Shown: piece by piece, positions 1-6,501 of the stretch | How positions within the stretch are numbered: position 1 is the first letter of the stretch | How the letters are laid out: every line of letters begins with the position of its first letter | Assembly: GCA_017380355.1 (NCBI GenBank) | Contig: JAFOED010000127.1 | Span: 1 to 7,795, forward strand | DNA: 7,795 bases | Source: Ruminococcus sp. | GTDB taxonomy: Bacteria; Bacillota; Clostridia; Oscillospirales; Acutalibacteraceae | Direction: 5' to 3' | The notes under the pieces: generated by a model | Database searches by the model: none | What the model was told of the DNA's origin: nothing | What the model saw: only the letters and a program-made list of their open reading frames with translations | Program-made: the position numbers and the translations under genes

Positions 1-633
1 ACCACTTTTGTCAGAATGGTTTAAAACAACACCTAAAATCTGACAGCCACTTTTTTCAAGCTGTGATTTAGTGATTTTAGCCTGTCTTACTCTGACTTTT
101 CCAGCACTTATAACCATAATCGCACCGTCGCAGTTTTTCGCAACAACAGCGCTGTCAATAACAAGTCCAAGTGGCGGAGTGTCAACGATAATGTAGTCGT
201 AGTTTTCTCTTAACTCCTTAATAAGCTCGGTAAACTTGTCGCTAGTGATAAGGTCAACAGGATTAGGACAGTAAGGTCCTGATAATATAACATCAAAATT
301 CTCATACTGTGTTGAACAGAAAATTTCTTCTTTTTGGGCCATATCAGACAAGTATTCGCTGAGTCCCTTTACGTAACGTGCATTCGAATAGCGTGTAGAA
401 ACAACGGATTTTCTCATATCGCAATCGAGGAAAATAACTTTTTTCTTAAGCTCGCTTAAGTTCTTAGCTAAACTCAGAGCAATCGTTGTTTTACCTTCAT
501 TTTCATCACAGCTTGTTACGTCGATTACCTTGCTGTTTGCACCACAGAACTGGAGATTAGTGCGTAAAGTCTTAAAAGACTCGTTGACAAAATAGTTGTC
601 GATGTTGTTAAGTTTCAATTCGATATTTTGCAT
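1..633 (-). CDS. CpsD/CapB-type tyrosine kinase (BY-kinase), C-terminus off the window
   Basis: Cytoplasmic P-loop tyrosine autokinase that controls export and polymerisation of capsule or exopolysaccharide together with its membrane modulator. 211 codons are visible and the frame is open at base 1, so the C-terminal part, including the usual tyrosine cluster, is not seen. Visible parts: the oligomerisation-type motif NESFKTLRTNLQF (residues 17-29), a P-loop TSCDENEGKTT (40-50, lysine 48), Walker A' VIFLDCDMRK (66-75) and Walker B YIIVDTPPLG (147-156). The P-loop is atypical: family members usually read PGEGKS/T here, and this one has NEGKTT, losing one glycine. The start is the ATG at 633-631, preceded by AAAGGAG with 6 bases between. 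It overlaps the stop of the upstream modulator gene as TGATG, so the two are probably translationally coupled. A MinD-like ATPase is the alternative, but the partner gene argues for BY-kinase. Confidence 0.9.
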   Translation of the reverse strand, partial: MQNIELKLNNIDNYFVNESFKTLRTNLQFCGANSKVIDVTSCDENEGKTTIALSLAKNLSELKKKVIFLDCDMRKSVVSTRYSNARYVKGLSEYLSDMAQKEEIFCSTQYENFDVILSGPYCPNPVDLITSDKFTELIKELRENYDYIIVDTPPLGLVIDSAVVAKNCDGAIMVISAGKVRVRQAKITKSQLEKSGCQILGVVLNHSDKSG

Positions 634-1412
634 CACTTTCTCTCCTTTCTGCCGGACTTATAATATCTGTGACGTTTAGTAGCAGTTTTTCCTACGTAGT
701 ACTTGACGTCTTTATCCGACTTATCTTTTTCGAAATTCGGGATAACGGCAAGCACGCTCAGTCCCAGACTGTTTTCTACCATTTCAGGGTCGGATACTTT
801 ATCATCAAAAATAAAAGCTAAAATAATAACAACGAAAGCAAGGATAAACGCTACAACTGCACCGAGAAATGCTAAAGTTAACTCAAAAGGAGAGTTACAC
901 GGCACTGACGCAAGTGTACCGCTGTCAAAAGGATTAATCTGATTAAATCCCATAACCTCATCAATCTCCGCTTCACCGATTCTGCTTATAGAATCGACGA
1001 TAAGCTTAGCCTCCTCAGGAGTGTGTGCCTTAACTGTAATTTCAAGATAACGAGTATTAGAAGGGTTATTTATTTCTATTAAAGAATTAAGTTCACCGTA
1101 TGTATACTGCAAATCATTCTCCTCAATAACACGATCGAGTACAGTATGGCTTGTGAGAAGGGTTTTGCAGTCGTTAACAACGCTTAAAGCTACGTTAAAG
1201 TTCGAAGAATAGTCGATGCTGTCTTCGATTTCTCCCTGTCTCAAAATGTACATCGAACCCGTGGATTCGTAAGTCGGCTCGTAAGTGAAGTAGCCGTACG
1301 CAAATATGATTGAAGCAACGATCACGGCTACTAAAACCATAATCCACAGATTGCTCACAAACAAAGAAAATAAGTCTCGGAATTTAATGTTACTTTCGTT
1401 GTTATTGTTCAT
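633..1412 (-). CDS. Wzz/CpsC-type polysaccharide chain-length modulator and kinase activator
   Basis: Membrane protein of 259 residues, the polysaccharide co-polymerase partner of the BY-kinase encoded next. It has a short cytoplasmic N-terminus, a first membrane helix at about residues 20-42, an extracellular domain of about 130 residues, a proline-containing stretch before the second helix (residues 161-175) and a second helix at about 177-202. The cytoplasmic tail contains GLSVLAVIP (217-225), a typical feature of the family just after the second helix, and is the part that in Gram-positive systems contacts and activates the kinase. The tail ends in a basic stretch with paired tyrosines (HRYYKSGRKERK). 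The start at 1412 follows AAAGGAA with 9 bases between. An ATG 8 bases upstream is out of frame and reaches a stop after six codons. The gene is transcribed away from the LicD operon, from the promoter at 1496-1525. Confidence 0.92.
   Translation of the reverse strand: MNNNNESNIKFRDLFSLFVSNLWIMVLVAVIVASIIFAYGYFTYEPTYESTGSMYILRQGEIEDSIDYSSNFNVALSVVNDCKTLLTSHTVLDRVIEENDLQYTYGELNSLIEINNPSNTRYLEITVKAHTPEEAKLIVDSISRIGEAEIDEVMGFNQINPFDSGTLASVPCNSPFELTLAFLGAVVAFILAFVVIILAFIFDDKVSDPEMVENSLGLSVLAVIPNFEKDKSDKDVKYYVGKTATKRHRYYKSGRKERK
640..646 (-). promoter_or_regulatory. Ribosome binding site of the kinase gene
   Basis: AAAGGAG on the minus strand, 6 bases before the ATG at 633, lies inside the last codons of the modulator gene. 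It fixes the kinase start and shows that the one-base TGATG overlap is a real junction. Confidence 0.8.
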
Positions 1413-1495
1413 TTTTATCCATTCCTTTCGGTAATTAGAAGTGAGAAAACTCAGTCAAAAAAATACACTTTCCCGCTATCACAATAATCCACCTT

Positions 1496-1525
1496 ATTAT
1501 ACCAAAAACAAAGCACAAGTGTCAA
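1496..1525 (-). promoter_or_regulatory. Sigma-A-type promoter for the modulator/kinase operon
   Basis: On the minus strand TTGACA (1525-1520) is followed after 18 bases by TATAAT (1501-1496), and the bases before the -10 box read TGG, which matches an extended -10 (TGnTATAAT). Transcription should begin near 1489, leaving a leader of about 75 bases before the modulator start at 1412. No terminator or riboswitch is apparent in that leader. Confidence 0.8.
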
Positions 1526-1615
1526 CAAAAAACCACCCAATATTCCATATTTTGCCCTGCATTTTTGACAGTTTTTAACGAACGTCACAAAACGCATATA
1601 TAAATATATAAAAAC

Positions 1616-1672
1616 AATTACATTGTGTTTACAGTAATTGACATTAAACGCTTTTAGATATATAATTACTGT
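1616..1672. repeat. Three AATTAC motifs around the rightward promoter, possible operator
   Basis: AATTAC occurs forward at 1616-1621, inverted (GTAATT) at 1634-1639 and forward at 1664-1669. The second and third copies extend to a perfect 9-bp inverted repeat, ACAGTAATT (1631-1639) and AATTACTGT (1664-1672). Their centres are 33 bp apart, about three helical turns, and they overlap the edges of the -35 and -10 boxes. The first and third copies are also near direct repeats (AATTAC, an AT insertion in the first copy only, then TGTGTTTA). The position suggests a repressor or activator site, but AT-rich DNA makes such matches easier by chance and no known regulator motif was recognised. Confidence 0.4.
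1638..1666 (+). promoter_or_regulatory. Consensus sigma-A promoter for the LicD-to-acyltransferase operon
   Basis: TTGACA (1638-1643), a 17-base spacer and TATAAT (1661-1666) match the consensus in both hexamers and in spacing. Transcription should begin near 1673. No second strong promoter was noticed in the gaps between the five genes downstream, which are at most 21 bases, so this promoter probably drives all of them. Confidence 0.85.
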
Positions 1673-1723
1673 GTTTATTATGAGTCAGTATGTCCTAGTT
1701 TTCATACTCTCTCAATGCTACGG

Positions 1724-1730
1724 AAAGGAA
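1724..1730 (+). promoter_or_regulatory. Ribosome binding site that sets the LicD start
   Basis: AAAGGAA lies 6 bases before the ATG at 1737 and inside the predicted transcript. Neither the TTG at 1638 nor the in-frame ATG at 1680, about 7 bases from the predicted transcription start, has such a site. Confidence 0.8.
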
Positions 1731-1736
1731 GCTAGT

Positions 1737-3371
1737 ATGAGACCGTTTACTCAGCAAGTGATTTTTAAAAACCACGATGCGGTTAATAAAGCAAGAACTC
1801 AGTTGCTAAAAATCGTCGACGATATATGTATTAAAAACGATTTGAGCTACTTTGCAATAAAAGACTTGCTTACAGGCGCAGTCCACTACAGCGACTTCAT
1901 TCCGTCAGGACTAGACGCTAAAGCCGAAATCGGACTACTTCGAGAAGACTTTGACAAGCTTCTGAAGATACTTTATGAAAAGCGCGAAGGACTTGAGTTT
2001 GACATCATCGACAGATACAAAAGCGGAGCAAAAACTCTGAGGCTTTGCATTTCTAAAGAAGTCGTTATAGAGCAGGAAGCTCTGAGCGTAAAGGACGTAG
2101 CGACCATTGAGATATGTGCATTCGACTTCGTGCCTACATCTGTAGCAGAACGCAGGATGTTTCAAAACAAAGTTTCAAAGCTTCGCAGTGCATACGAAAA
2201 GTCAGCAAATCTGCTGCCACCTATCACACAGGTGCCGATGAATCTGCGAAAAGTTTTCTTGTTCTTCAAAGACAGCGTAGTCTACGGCAGAAAGAGTCCG
2301 AAAAAGCTGTACTCAAAGTTTATGAAAACTACCAGAAAGTACAGCGACACAGGATACGTTTCCTGCCTGACTCAGGAAAAAAGCGTAACGCTTAAAACTA
2401 GCGAGCTTTTTCCTCTTAACCGAGTGAAGTTTAATGATATTGAGATAAATCTTCCGAACGACTATAGCAAATGGACGGTGCAGATTAACGACGATTTGAT
2501 GAAGCAAACCCGCACTATCCAGAAAATCGACCTGGTACTGCTCAAAGAATTTGACGCTATATGTCGAAAAATCGGAGTTAAGTACTTCATCTGCGGTGGT
2601 ACACTGCTCGGTCACAAGCGTCACGGCGGTTTCATTCCGTGGGACGATGACATTGACGTCGGAATGCTCAGAGCTGACTACGATAAATTCTTAAAAGAAG
2701 CTAACAAATACTTAGGCGAAGATTTCTTCTTACAGACTCGAAAGTCCGACAGAAAAATCCCGTACCTTTTCTCTAAAATCCGCTTAAACGGAACAGAGTA
2801 TGTCACGAATTACAACGAGCTGAGGGATTTCCACAAAGGCATCTGCCTCGACCTCTTCCCTTTTGATTACGTACCGAACTCATTAAACGAGAGAAAGCGT
2901 TTTGTTGAGAAAGTGCTTTTCTGGTCAAACGTTCACTTTGAAACAGTAAACCATCAGCCTGAAAAGCCGAAGTACGATAGTCGCCCGAAAACTTTCTACG
3001 AATGGTGGGCGAGATTTAGTAGCGAAGTAAAACGCAAAGCAATCCGTCTTATTCCGCTTAAACTCACACAGCATCTGTACATCAAAAAAGCGACTAAGTA
3101 CAACAAAAAAGCCGAAAAACTCGGGCTTACTACTGTCGCAAGCTACATTCCGACTTACACCTACGGGAAAGCCAGCGACCTGTACGACTGTGTCGACATA
3201 GATTTTGAGGGCATCACAGTTATGTCACTCAAAGACCCTGACAAATTCCTTACTATGCAGTACGGCGATTACTCTTCCTTACCGCTACTTCACAAACGAG
3301 TCGGTCACGACCTGATAAGATGGAGCGTAAGCGATGAAATCGCTGATAAATACAATATCTACGAAGATTAA
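1737..3371 (+). CDS. Two-domain LicD-family phosphotransferase with degenerate N-terminal copy
   Basis: 544 residues from the ATG at 1737. LicD proteins are nucleotidyltransferase-fold enzymes that move a phospho-alcohol (phosphocholine, ribitol phosphate) from a CDP carrier to a glycan; fukutin and FKRP are relatives. The C-terminal half (about 255-544) is a complete LicD domain: LLKEFDAIC (268-276), GGTLLGHKRHGGF (287-299), PWDDDIDVG (301-309, likely metal-binding aspartates), ICLDLFPFDYVP (369-380) and YGDYSSLP (509-516). The N-terminal half (about 20-250) repeats this plan: QLLKIVDDIC, FIPSGLDAKAEIG (54-66) where DDDID should be, and IEICAFDFVP (124-133). The first copy has lost the aspartate cluster and is probably structural, regulatory or acceptor-binding. 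No signal peptide or membrane helix follows the chosen start, so it is likely cytoplasmic. It is the first gene of the operon, 17 bases before a cytidylyltransferase gene that probably makes its CDP-linked substrate. The substrate is not shown by sequence. Confidence 0.9.
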   Translation: MRPFTQQVIFKNHDAVNKARTQLLKIVDDICIKNDLSYFAIKDLLTGAVHYSDFIPSGLDAKAEIGLLREDFDKLLKILYEKREGLEFDIIDRYKSGAKTLRLCISKEVVIEQEALSVKDVATIEICAFDFVPTSVAERRMFQNKVSKLRSAYEKSANLLPPITQVPMNLRKVFLFFKDSVVYGRKSPKKLYSKFMKTTRKYSDTGYVSCLTQEKSVTLKTSELFPLNRVKFNDIEINLPNDYSKWTVQINDDLMKQTRTIQKIDLVLLKEFDAICRKIGVKYFICGGTLLGHKRHGGFIPWDDDIDVGMLRADYDKFLKEANKYLGEDFFLQTRKSDRKIPYLFSKIRLNGTEYVTNYNELRDFHKGICLDLFPFDYVPNSLNERKRFVEKVLFWSNVHFETVNHQPEKPKYDSRPKTFYEWWARFSSEVKRKAIRLIPLKLTQHLYIKKATKYNKKAEKLGLTTVASYIPTYTYGKASDLYDCVDIDFEGITVMSLKDPDKFLTMQYGDYSSLPLLHKRVGHDLIRWSVSDEIADKYNIYED

Positions 3372-3377
3372 TTTTGC

Positions 3378-3381
3378 GAGG
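3378..3381 (+). promoter_or_regulatory. Ribosome binding site that sets the cytidylyltransferase start
   Basis: GAGG, 7 bases before the ATG at 3389. A TTG in the same frame at 3374 would add five residues but has no site upstream and would place this motif inside the coding region. Confidence 0.65.
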
Positions 3382-3388
3382 TAAAATT

Positions 3389-4102
3389 ATGAATACAGTA
3401 CTCTTAATGATGGGCGGAAGCGGTACCCGTTTCGGCGCTGACATTCCAAAACAGTACATCAAAGTTAACGACAGACCGATTTTCTCGTACATTCTCGAAG
3501 GATACAACAAACTCGAGTGTGTTGATAAAATCATCATCGTTTCACACGCTGACTGGGTTTCTTACGTCGAAGAAATCGCGAAAGAAATCAACGCAGACAA
3601 GCTCTACCGCGTTGTCACAGGCGGTGCGACACGCTCCGAATCTGTTAAAAACGGTCTTATCTGCGCTAGCGAATTTTCAAGCGATGACGACGTTATGCTC
3701 ATCCACGACGCTACTCATCCGTACGTTGATAAGAAAGGCACAGCTGAGGTTATTGAAGGCGTTAAGGAATTTGGCGGTGCGACTCTCGCTCAGTTCAACT
3801 ACGACACAGTTTACAAAATGGACGATGACCACATCCTAACTAACATCGAACCACGTTTCAACATCGTAGCAGGTGCTTCTCCTGAAGCATTCACATTCAG
3901 AAAAATCTACGACATCTATATGAACTCAACACAGGAAGAGCTCGACACTATGACTTCAGCAGGTGCTATCGCACTTCACTACGGCATCAAAATGAAGGTT
4001 GTCAGAGCAAACGTGATTAACTTAAAAATCACTTACGCTGACGATATGGATTTGTTTATTAAACTTGTTGATAACTACTTCTTTCCAAAGGAGGACAAAT
4101 AA
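3389..4102 (+). CDS. TarI/IspD-type CTP:alditol-phosphate cytidylyltransferase
   Basis: 237 residues, the usual length of IspD/TarI proteins, which join CTP and an alcohol phosphate to give a CDP-alcohol and pyrophosphate. The N-terminal nucleotide-binding loop reads MGGSGTRFG (8-16) followed by PKQY (20-23). Further family positions are TGGATRSESV (77-86), HDATHPYV (106-113, where many members read HDAxRP) and INLKITYADDM near the C-terminus (about 210-220, with the conserved lysine). The usual aspartate of the T-D-D/A motif near residue 189 is replaced in TSAGA, a possible sign of a different alcohol substrate. Lying between a LicD transferase gene and sugar-phosphate enzyme genes, it fits synthesis of a CDP-alditol for glycan decoration better than isoprenoid synthesis (IspD). 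Its last codons contain the ribosome binding site of the next gene. Confidence 0.85.
   Translation: MNTVLLMMGGSGTRFGADIPKQYIKVNDRPIFSYILEGYNKLECVDKIIIVSHADWVSYVEEIAKEINADKLYRVVTGGATRSESVKNGLICASEFSSDDDVMLIHDATHPYVDKKGTAEVIEGVKEFGGATLAQFNYDTVYKMDDDHILTNIEPRFNIVAGASPEAFTFRKIYDIYMNSTQEELDTMTSAGAIALHYGIKMKVVRANVINLKITYADDMDLFIKLVDNYFFPKEDK
4087..4094 (+). promoter_or_regulatory. Strong ribosome binding site inside the cytidylyltransferase 3' end
   Basis: AAAGGAGG, a near-perfect anti-16S match, lies 8 bases before the ATG at 4103. That ATG directly follows the TAA stop of the cytidylyltransferase. It is the strongest such site in the operon, suggesting the GatZ-like protein is made in quantity. 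Confidence 0.8.
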
Positions 4103-5428
4103 ATGAGAAACAAACTTCTTGACGTGCTCGAAAAGCGTACGCTCGGTATCCACTGTGGTATCCCTTCTTTCTGCTCCGCTAACAAAATCGTTATCGAAGC
4201 TATTATGGATCAGGCAAAGCGTTTCGACGACACAGTATTAATCGAGGCAACATCAAATCAGGTTAACCAGTTCGGCGGTTATATGGATATGACTTCTGTT
4301 GATTTCAGAGAATACGTCTACAAAATCGCTGACCAGATTGGTTTTGACAAAGATAAAATCATCTTAGGCGGTGACCACTTAGGTCCACTTCCATGGTGTA
4401 ATCTTCCAGCAGAGGAAGCTATGGAACACGCTAAAAAGCTCGTGTATGACTGCGTTATGGCAGGATACACAAAGGTACACCTTGACACAAGTATGAAGCT
4501 CGGCGACGACCCGGTAGACGAAATGCTCCCTAACGAAGTTATCGCTGAACGCGGTGCTATCCTCTACAAAGAGTGTGACAGAGCGTACAACGAGCTCTTA
4601 AAAGAGAATCCGGACGCAGTACACCCTGTTTACATCATCGGCTCTGAAGTTCCTATCCCTGGCGGTGCTCAGGAAGAAGAGGACAACTTAAAAGTCACAA
4701 ACCCTCGAGATTTCGAGAGCACAATTATGGCATACCGCAGAATGTTCTCAAAACTCGGTTTAAAAGACGCGTGGAATCACATCATCGGTATCGTTGTACA
4801 GCCTGGTGTTGAATTCGGCAACACAGACATTCATACATACAACCGCTTGGACGCTGTTAAGCTGTGCAACCGCTTAAAGAAATACCCTGACATCGTGTTC
4901 GAGGGTCACTCTACCGACTATCAGCCACCTGTAAAGCTTAGAGAGATGGTTGAAGACGGTATCGCTATCATCAAAGTCGGTCCTGCACTCACAAATGCAG
5001 TAAGAGAAGCTATTTTCGCTCTCTCTATGATCGAAAAAGAGCTTATCGACGACGAGTCACAGCGTGCAAACTTTATCGAAGTTCTCGAAGAAGTTATGAC
5101 ACAGGACCCATCAAACTGGATTAAGCACTACCACGGTACAGACAAGCAGCAGGCAATTGCTCGAAAGTACAGCTTCTCTGACCGTTCAAGATATTATTTC
5201 ACACACGAGAGAGTGCTTGAGGCTCAGGACAAGCTTTTTGCAAATCTCTCAGAGATTGAAATTCCGCTTCCTGTACTTCACCAGTATATGCCGATGCAGT
5301 ACGCAAAGGTAAGAGACGGCAGATTAAGCTCTGCTCCTCGTGAGCTTGTTAAAGACGCTGTTGTATGCGTAGTAGAAGACTACAACTACGCTGTAAAATG
5401 CAACTATATGGTTAACTCAATGATGTAA
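4103..5428 (+). CDS. GatZ/KbaZ-family protein, possible sugar-phosphate C4 epimerase
   Basis: 441 residues, aligning by eye with E. coli KbaZ from end to end. Conserved blocks are IEATSNQVNQFGGY (47-60), ILGGDHLGP (87-95), KVHLDTSM (124-131), GSEVPIPGG (180-188), VQPGVEF (232-238), FEGHSTDYQ (266-274) and KVGPALT (291-297). In enterobacteria GatZ/KbaZ is the non-catalytic partner of the tagatose-1,6-bisphosphate aldolase GatY/KbaY. No GatY/KbaY gene is present in this window. From memory, some stand-alone members have been described as fructose-6-phosphate 4-epimerases, and the intact GGDH, HLD, EGHS and KVGP blocks look like an enzyme site. I therefore infer, without proof, interconversion of fructose 6-phosphate and tagatose 6-phosphate, feeding the GatD-like enzyme encoded 21 bases downstream. 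The alternative is a true aldolase subunit with its partner elsewhere in the genome. Confidence 0.9.
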   Translation: MRNKLLDVLEKRTLGIHCGIPSFCSANKIVIEAIMDQAKRFDDTVLIEATSNQVNQFGGYMDMTSVDFREYVYKIADQIGFDKDKIILGGDHLGPLPWCNLPAEEAMEHAKKLVYDCVMAGYTKVHLDTSMKLGDDPVDEMLPNEVIAERGAILYKECDRAYNELLKENPDAVHPVYIIGSEVPIPGGAQEEEDNLKVTNPRDFESTIMAYRRMFSKLGLKDAWNHIIGIVVQPGVEFGNTDIHTYNRLDAVKLCNRLKKYPDIVFEGHSTDYQPPVKLREMVEDGIAIIKVGPALTNAVREAIFALSMIEKELIDDESQRANFIEVLEEVMTQDPSNWIKHYHGTDKQQAIARKYSFSDRSRYYFTHERVLEAQDKLFANLSEIEIPLPVLHQYMPMQYAKVRDGRLSSAPRELVKDAVVCVVEDYNYAVKCNYMVNSMM

Positions 5429-5449
5429 TTTGAAAGAAGGTTTTTATAT

Positions 5450-6496
5450 ATGAAAGCTGCTGTATTACACGCTAACAAAGACGTCAGATTCGACGAAATC
5501 CCTACCCCACAGGTAGAAAAAGGCACAGTCCTCGTAAAGGTTGTAGCTACAGGTATCTGTGGCTCTGACTTACCTCGTGTTCACAACAACGGTGCACACA
5601 ACTACCCTATCATTTTAGGCCACGAGTTTGCAGGTTACGTTGCTGAAGTTGGCGAGGGTGTTACTGCTGTAGAAAAAGACGACCACGTTGTCGGTATTCC
5701 ACTCGTACCTTGTATGGAATGTGAGGACTGCAAAAATGGTAACTACTCACTGTGCAAGCACTACAGCTTTGTTGGTTCTCGTCAGAACGGCTCAATGGCA
5801 GAATATGTACTTCTCCCTGAGTCAAACGTAATGAAAATCGACAAAACTATTCCATACGACGTAGCTGCTTTCTTTGAGCCATCTACTGTTGCTATTCACG
5901 CTCTGTATCAGGCTGACTACAAAGACGGCGGTACTGTTGCAGTTTTAGGCGGTGGCAACATCGGTCTTTTCACTCTCCAGTGGATTAAGATTTTCGGATG
6001 TAAAAAGGTTGTTGTTATCGACGTTGACCACGATAGACTCAAAGATTCTATTGACTTAGGCGCTGACGCTGTTGTTGCTCTTTGTGATGACGACTACAAA
6101 GATCAGTTAAACAACTTAACAGACGGTCGCGGTTTTGACTATGTATTCGTATCCACAGGTTCTACTGCTGCTATGAAGCTCGCTTTTGATATCGCAGGCA
6201 ACAAAGCCCACTTATGCTTCATCGGCACTCCAACTCAGGAGATGACTTTCTCAGTTAAAGAATGGGAAAATATGAACCGCAAGGAGTTCTACCTCACAGG
6301 CTCATGGATGTCGTACTCTAAAGAATTCCCTGGCAAAGAGTGGGAAATGACAGACAAGCACTTCGCAAAAGGTGACTTAAAGGTAACAGAGAGTATGATT
6401 TACGCTCAGTATCCACTCGAGAAAACTATGGAGGCGTTCAACCTCTTCACAGTACCGGGACTCGTAAAAGGTAAAGTTCAGATTATCGATAAATAA
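5450..6496 (+). CDS. GatD-type zinc-dependent galactitol-1-phosphate dehydrogenase
   Basis: 348 residues, against 346 in E. coli GatD, which interconverts galactitol 1-phosphate and tagatose 6-phosphate with NAD(H). It is a medium-chain dehydrogenase: catalytic zinc region C37-G-S-D and GHE (57-59) with FFEP (E143), structural zinc cysteines C88, C91, C94 and C102, and a Rossmann motif GGGNIG (167-172) with D191 at the end of the second strand, which favours NAD over NADP. Two stretches mark it as GatD rather than a generic polyol dehydrogenase: CGSDLPRVHNNGAHNYP (37-53) and GSWMSYSKEFPGKEWE (284-299), both very close to E. coli GatD as I recall it. Its neighbours suggest that here it works in the reducing direction, making galactitol 1-phosphate for CTP activation, much as TarJ makes ribitol 5-phosphate. 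AGAAGG (5435-5440) precedes the start by 9 bases. Another alditol phosphate as substrate remains possible. Confidence 0.88.
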   Translation: MKAAVLHANKDVRFDEIPTPQVEKGTVLVKVVATGICGSDLPRVHNNGAHNYPIILGHEFAGYVAEVGEGVTAVEKDDHVVGIPLVPCMECEDCKNGNYSLCKHYSFVGSRQNGSMAEYVLLPESNVMKIDKTIPYDVAAFFEPSTVAIHALYQADYKDGGTVAVLGGGNIGLFTLQWIKIFGCKKVVVIDVDHDRLKDSIDLGADAVVALCDDDYKDQLNNLTDGRGFDYVFVSTGSTAAMKLAFDIAGNKAHLCFIGTPTQEMTFSVKEWENMNRKEFYLTGSWMSYSKEFPGKEWEMTDKHFAKGDLKVTESMIYAQYPLEKTMEAFNLFTVPGLVKGKVQIIDK

Positions 6497-6501
6497 TTAT
6501 T

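Larger units (their letters stand above)
1413..1736. other. Divergent control region (324 bp, no gene)
   Basis: This region between two divergent operons is AT-rich and contains the leftward promoter (1496-1525), an AT-rich tract of unclear role (about 1526-1620), the AATTAC repeats (1616-1672), the rightward promoter (1638-1666) and a leader of about 64 bases before the LicD gene. The frame of LicD stays open upstream to a TTG at 1638, giving a hydrophobic 33-residue extension, but this extension overlaps the promoter and is not taken as coding. No RNA gene was recognised. Confidence 0.75.

Noticed and set aside
703..942. Plus-strand 79-codon open frame within the modulator gene
   Set aside because: It lies antisense to a well-supported CpsC/Wzz gene, is serine/threonine-rich without any family motif, and has no promoter or binding site.
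1565..1570. A second rightward TTGACA
   Set aside because: The sequence 16-18 bases downstream (ACAAAACGC region) does not resemble a -10 box.
1680..1682. ATG as an alternative LicD start
   Set aside because: It lies about 7 bases after the predicted transcription start and has no binding site, while the ATG at 1737 has AAAGGAA at correct spacing.
1935..2624. Open frames antisense to or overlapping the LicD gene (1935-2165 and 2313-2624 minus, 2114-2395 plus)
   Set aside because: They are shadows of a gene whose motifs continue without break in its own frame; their translations show no recognisable domain.
3253..3839. Open frames overlapping the LicD end and the cytidylyltransferase (3253-3537 minus, 3519-3839 plus)
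   Set aside because: Low-complexity translations overlapping conserved coding sequence, with no start signals.
3389..4102. IspD of the isoprenoid (MEP) pathway
   Set aside because: The fold cannot be told apart by length alone, but the position between LicD and sugar-phosphate enzyme genes, and the altered substrate-side motif, favour a CDP-alditol enzyme.
4103..6496. A galactitol or tagatose catabolic operon
   Set aside because: The aldolase catalytic subunit, tagatose-6-phosphate kinase and PTS components are missing in the window, and the flanking genes are polysaccharide genes. It is not excluded that they lie elsewhere.
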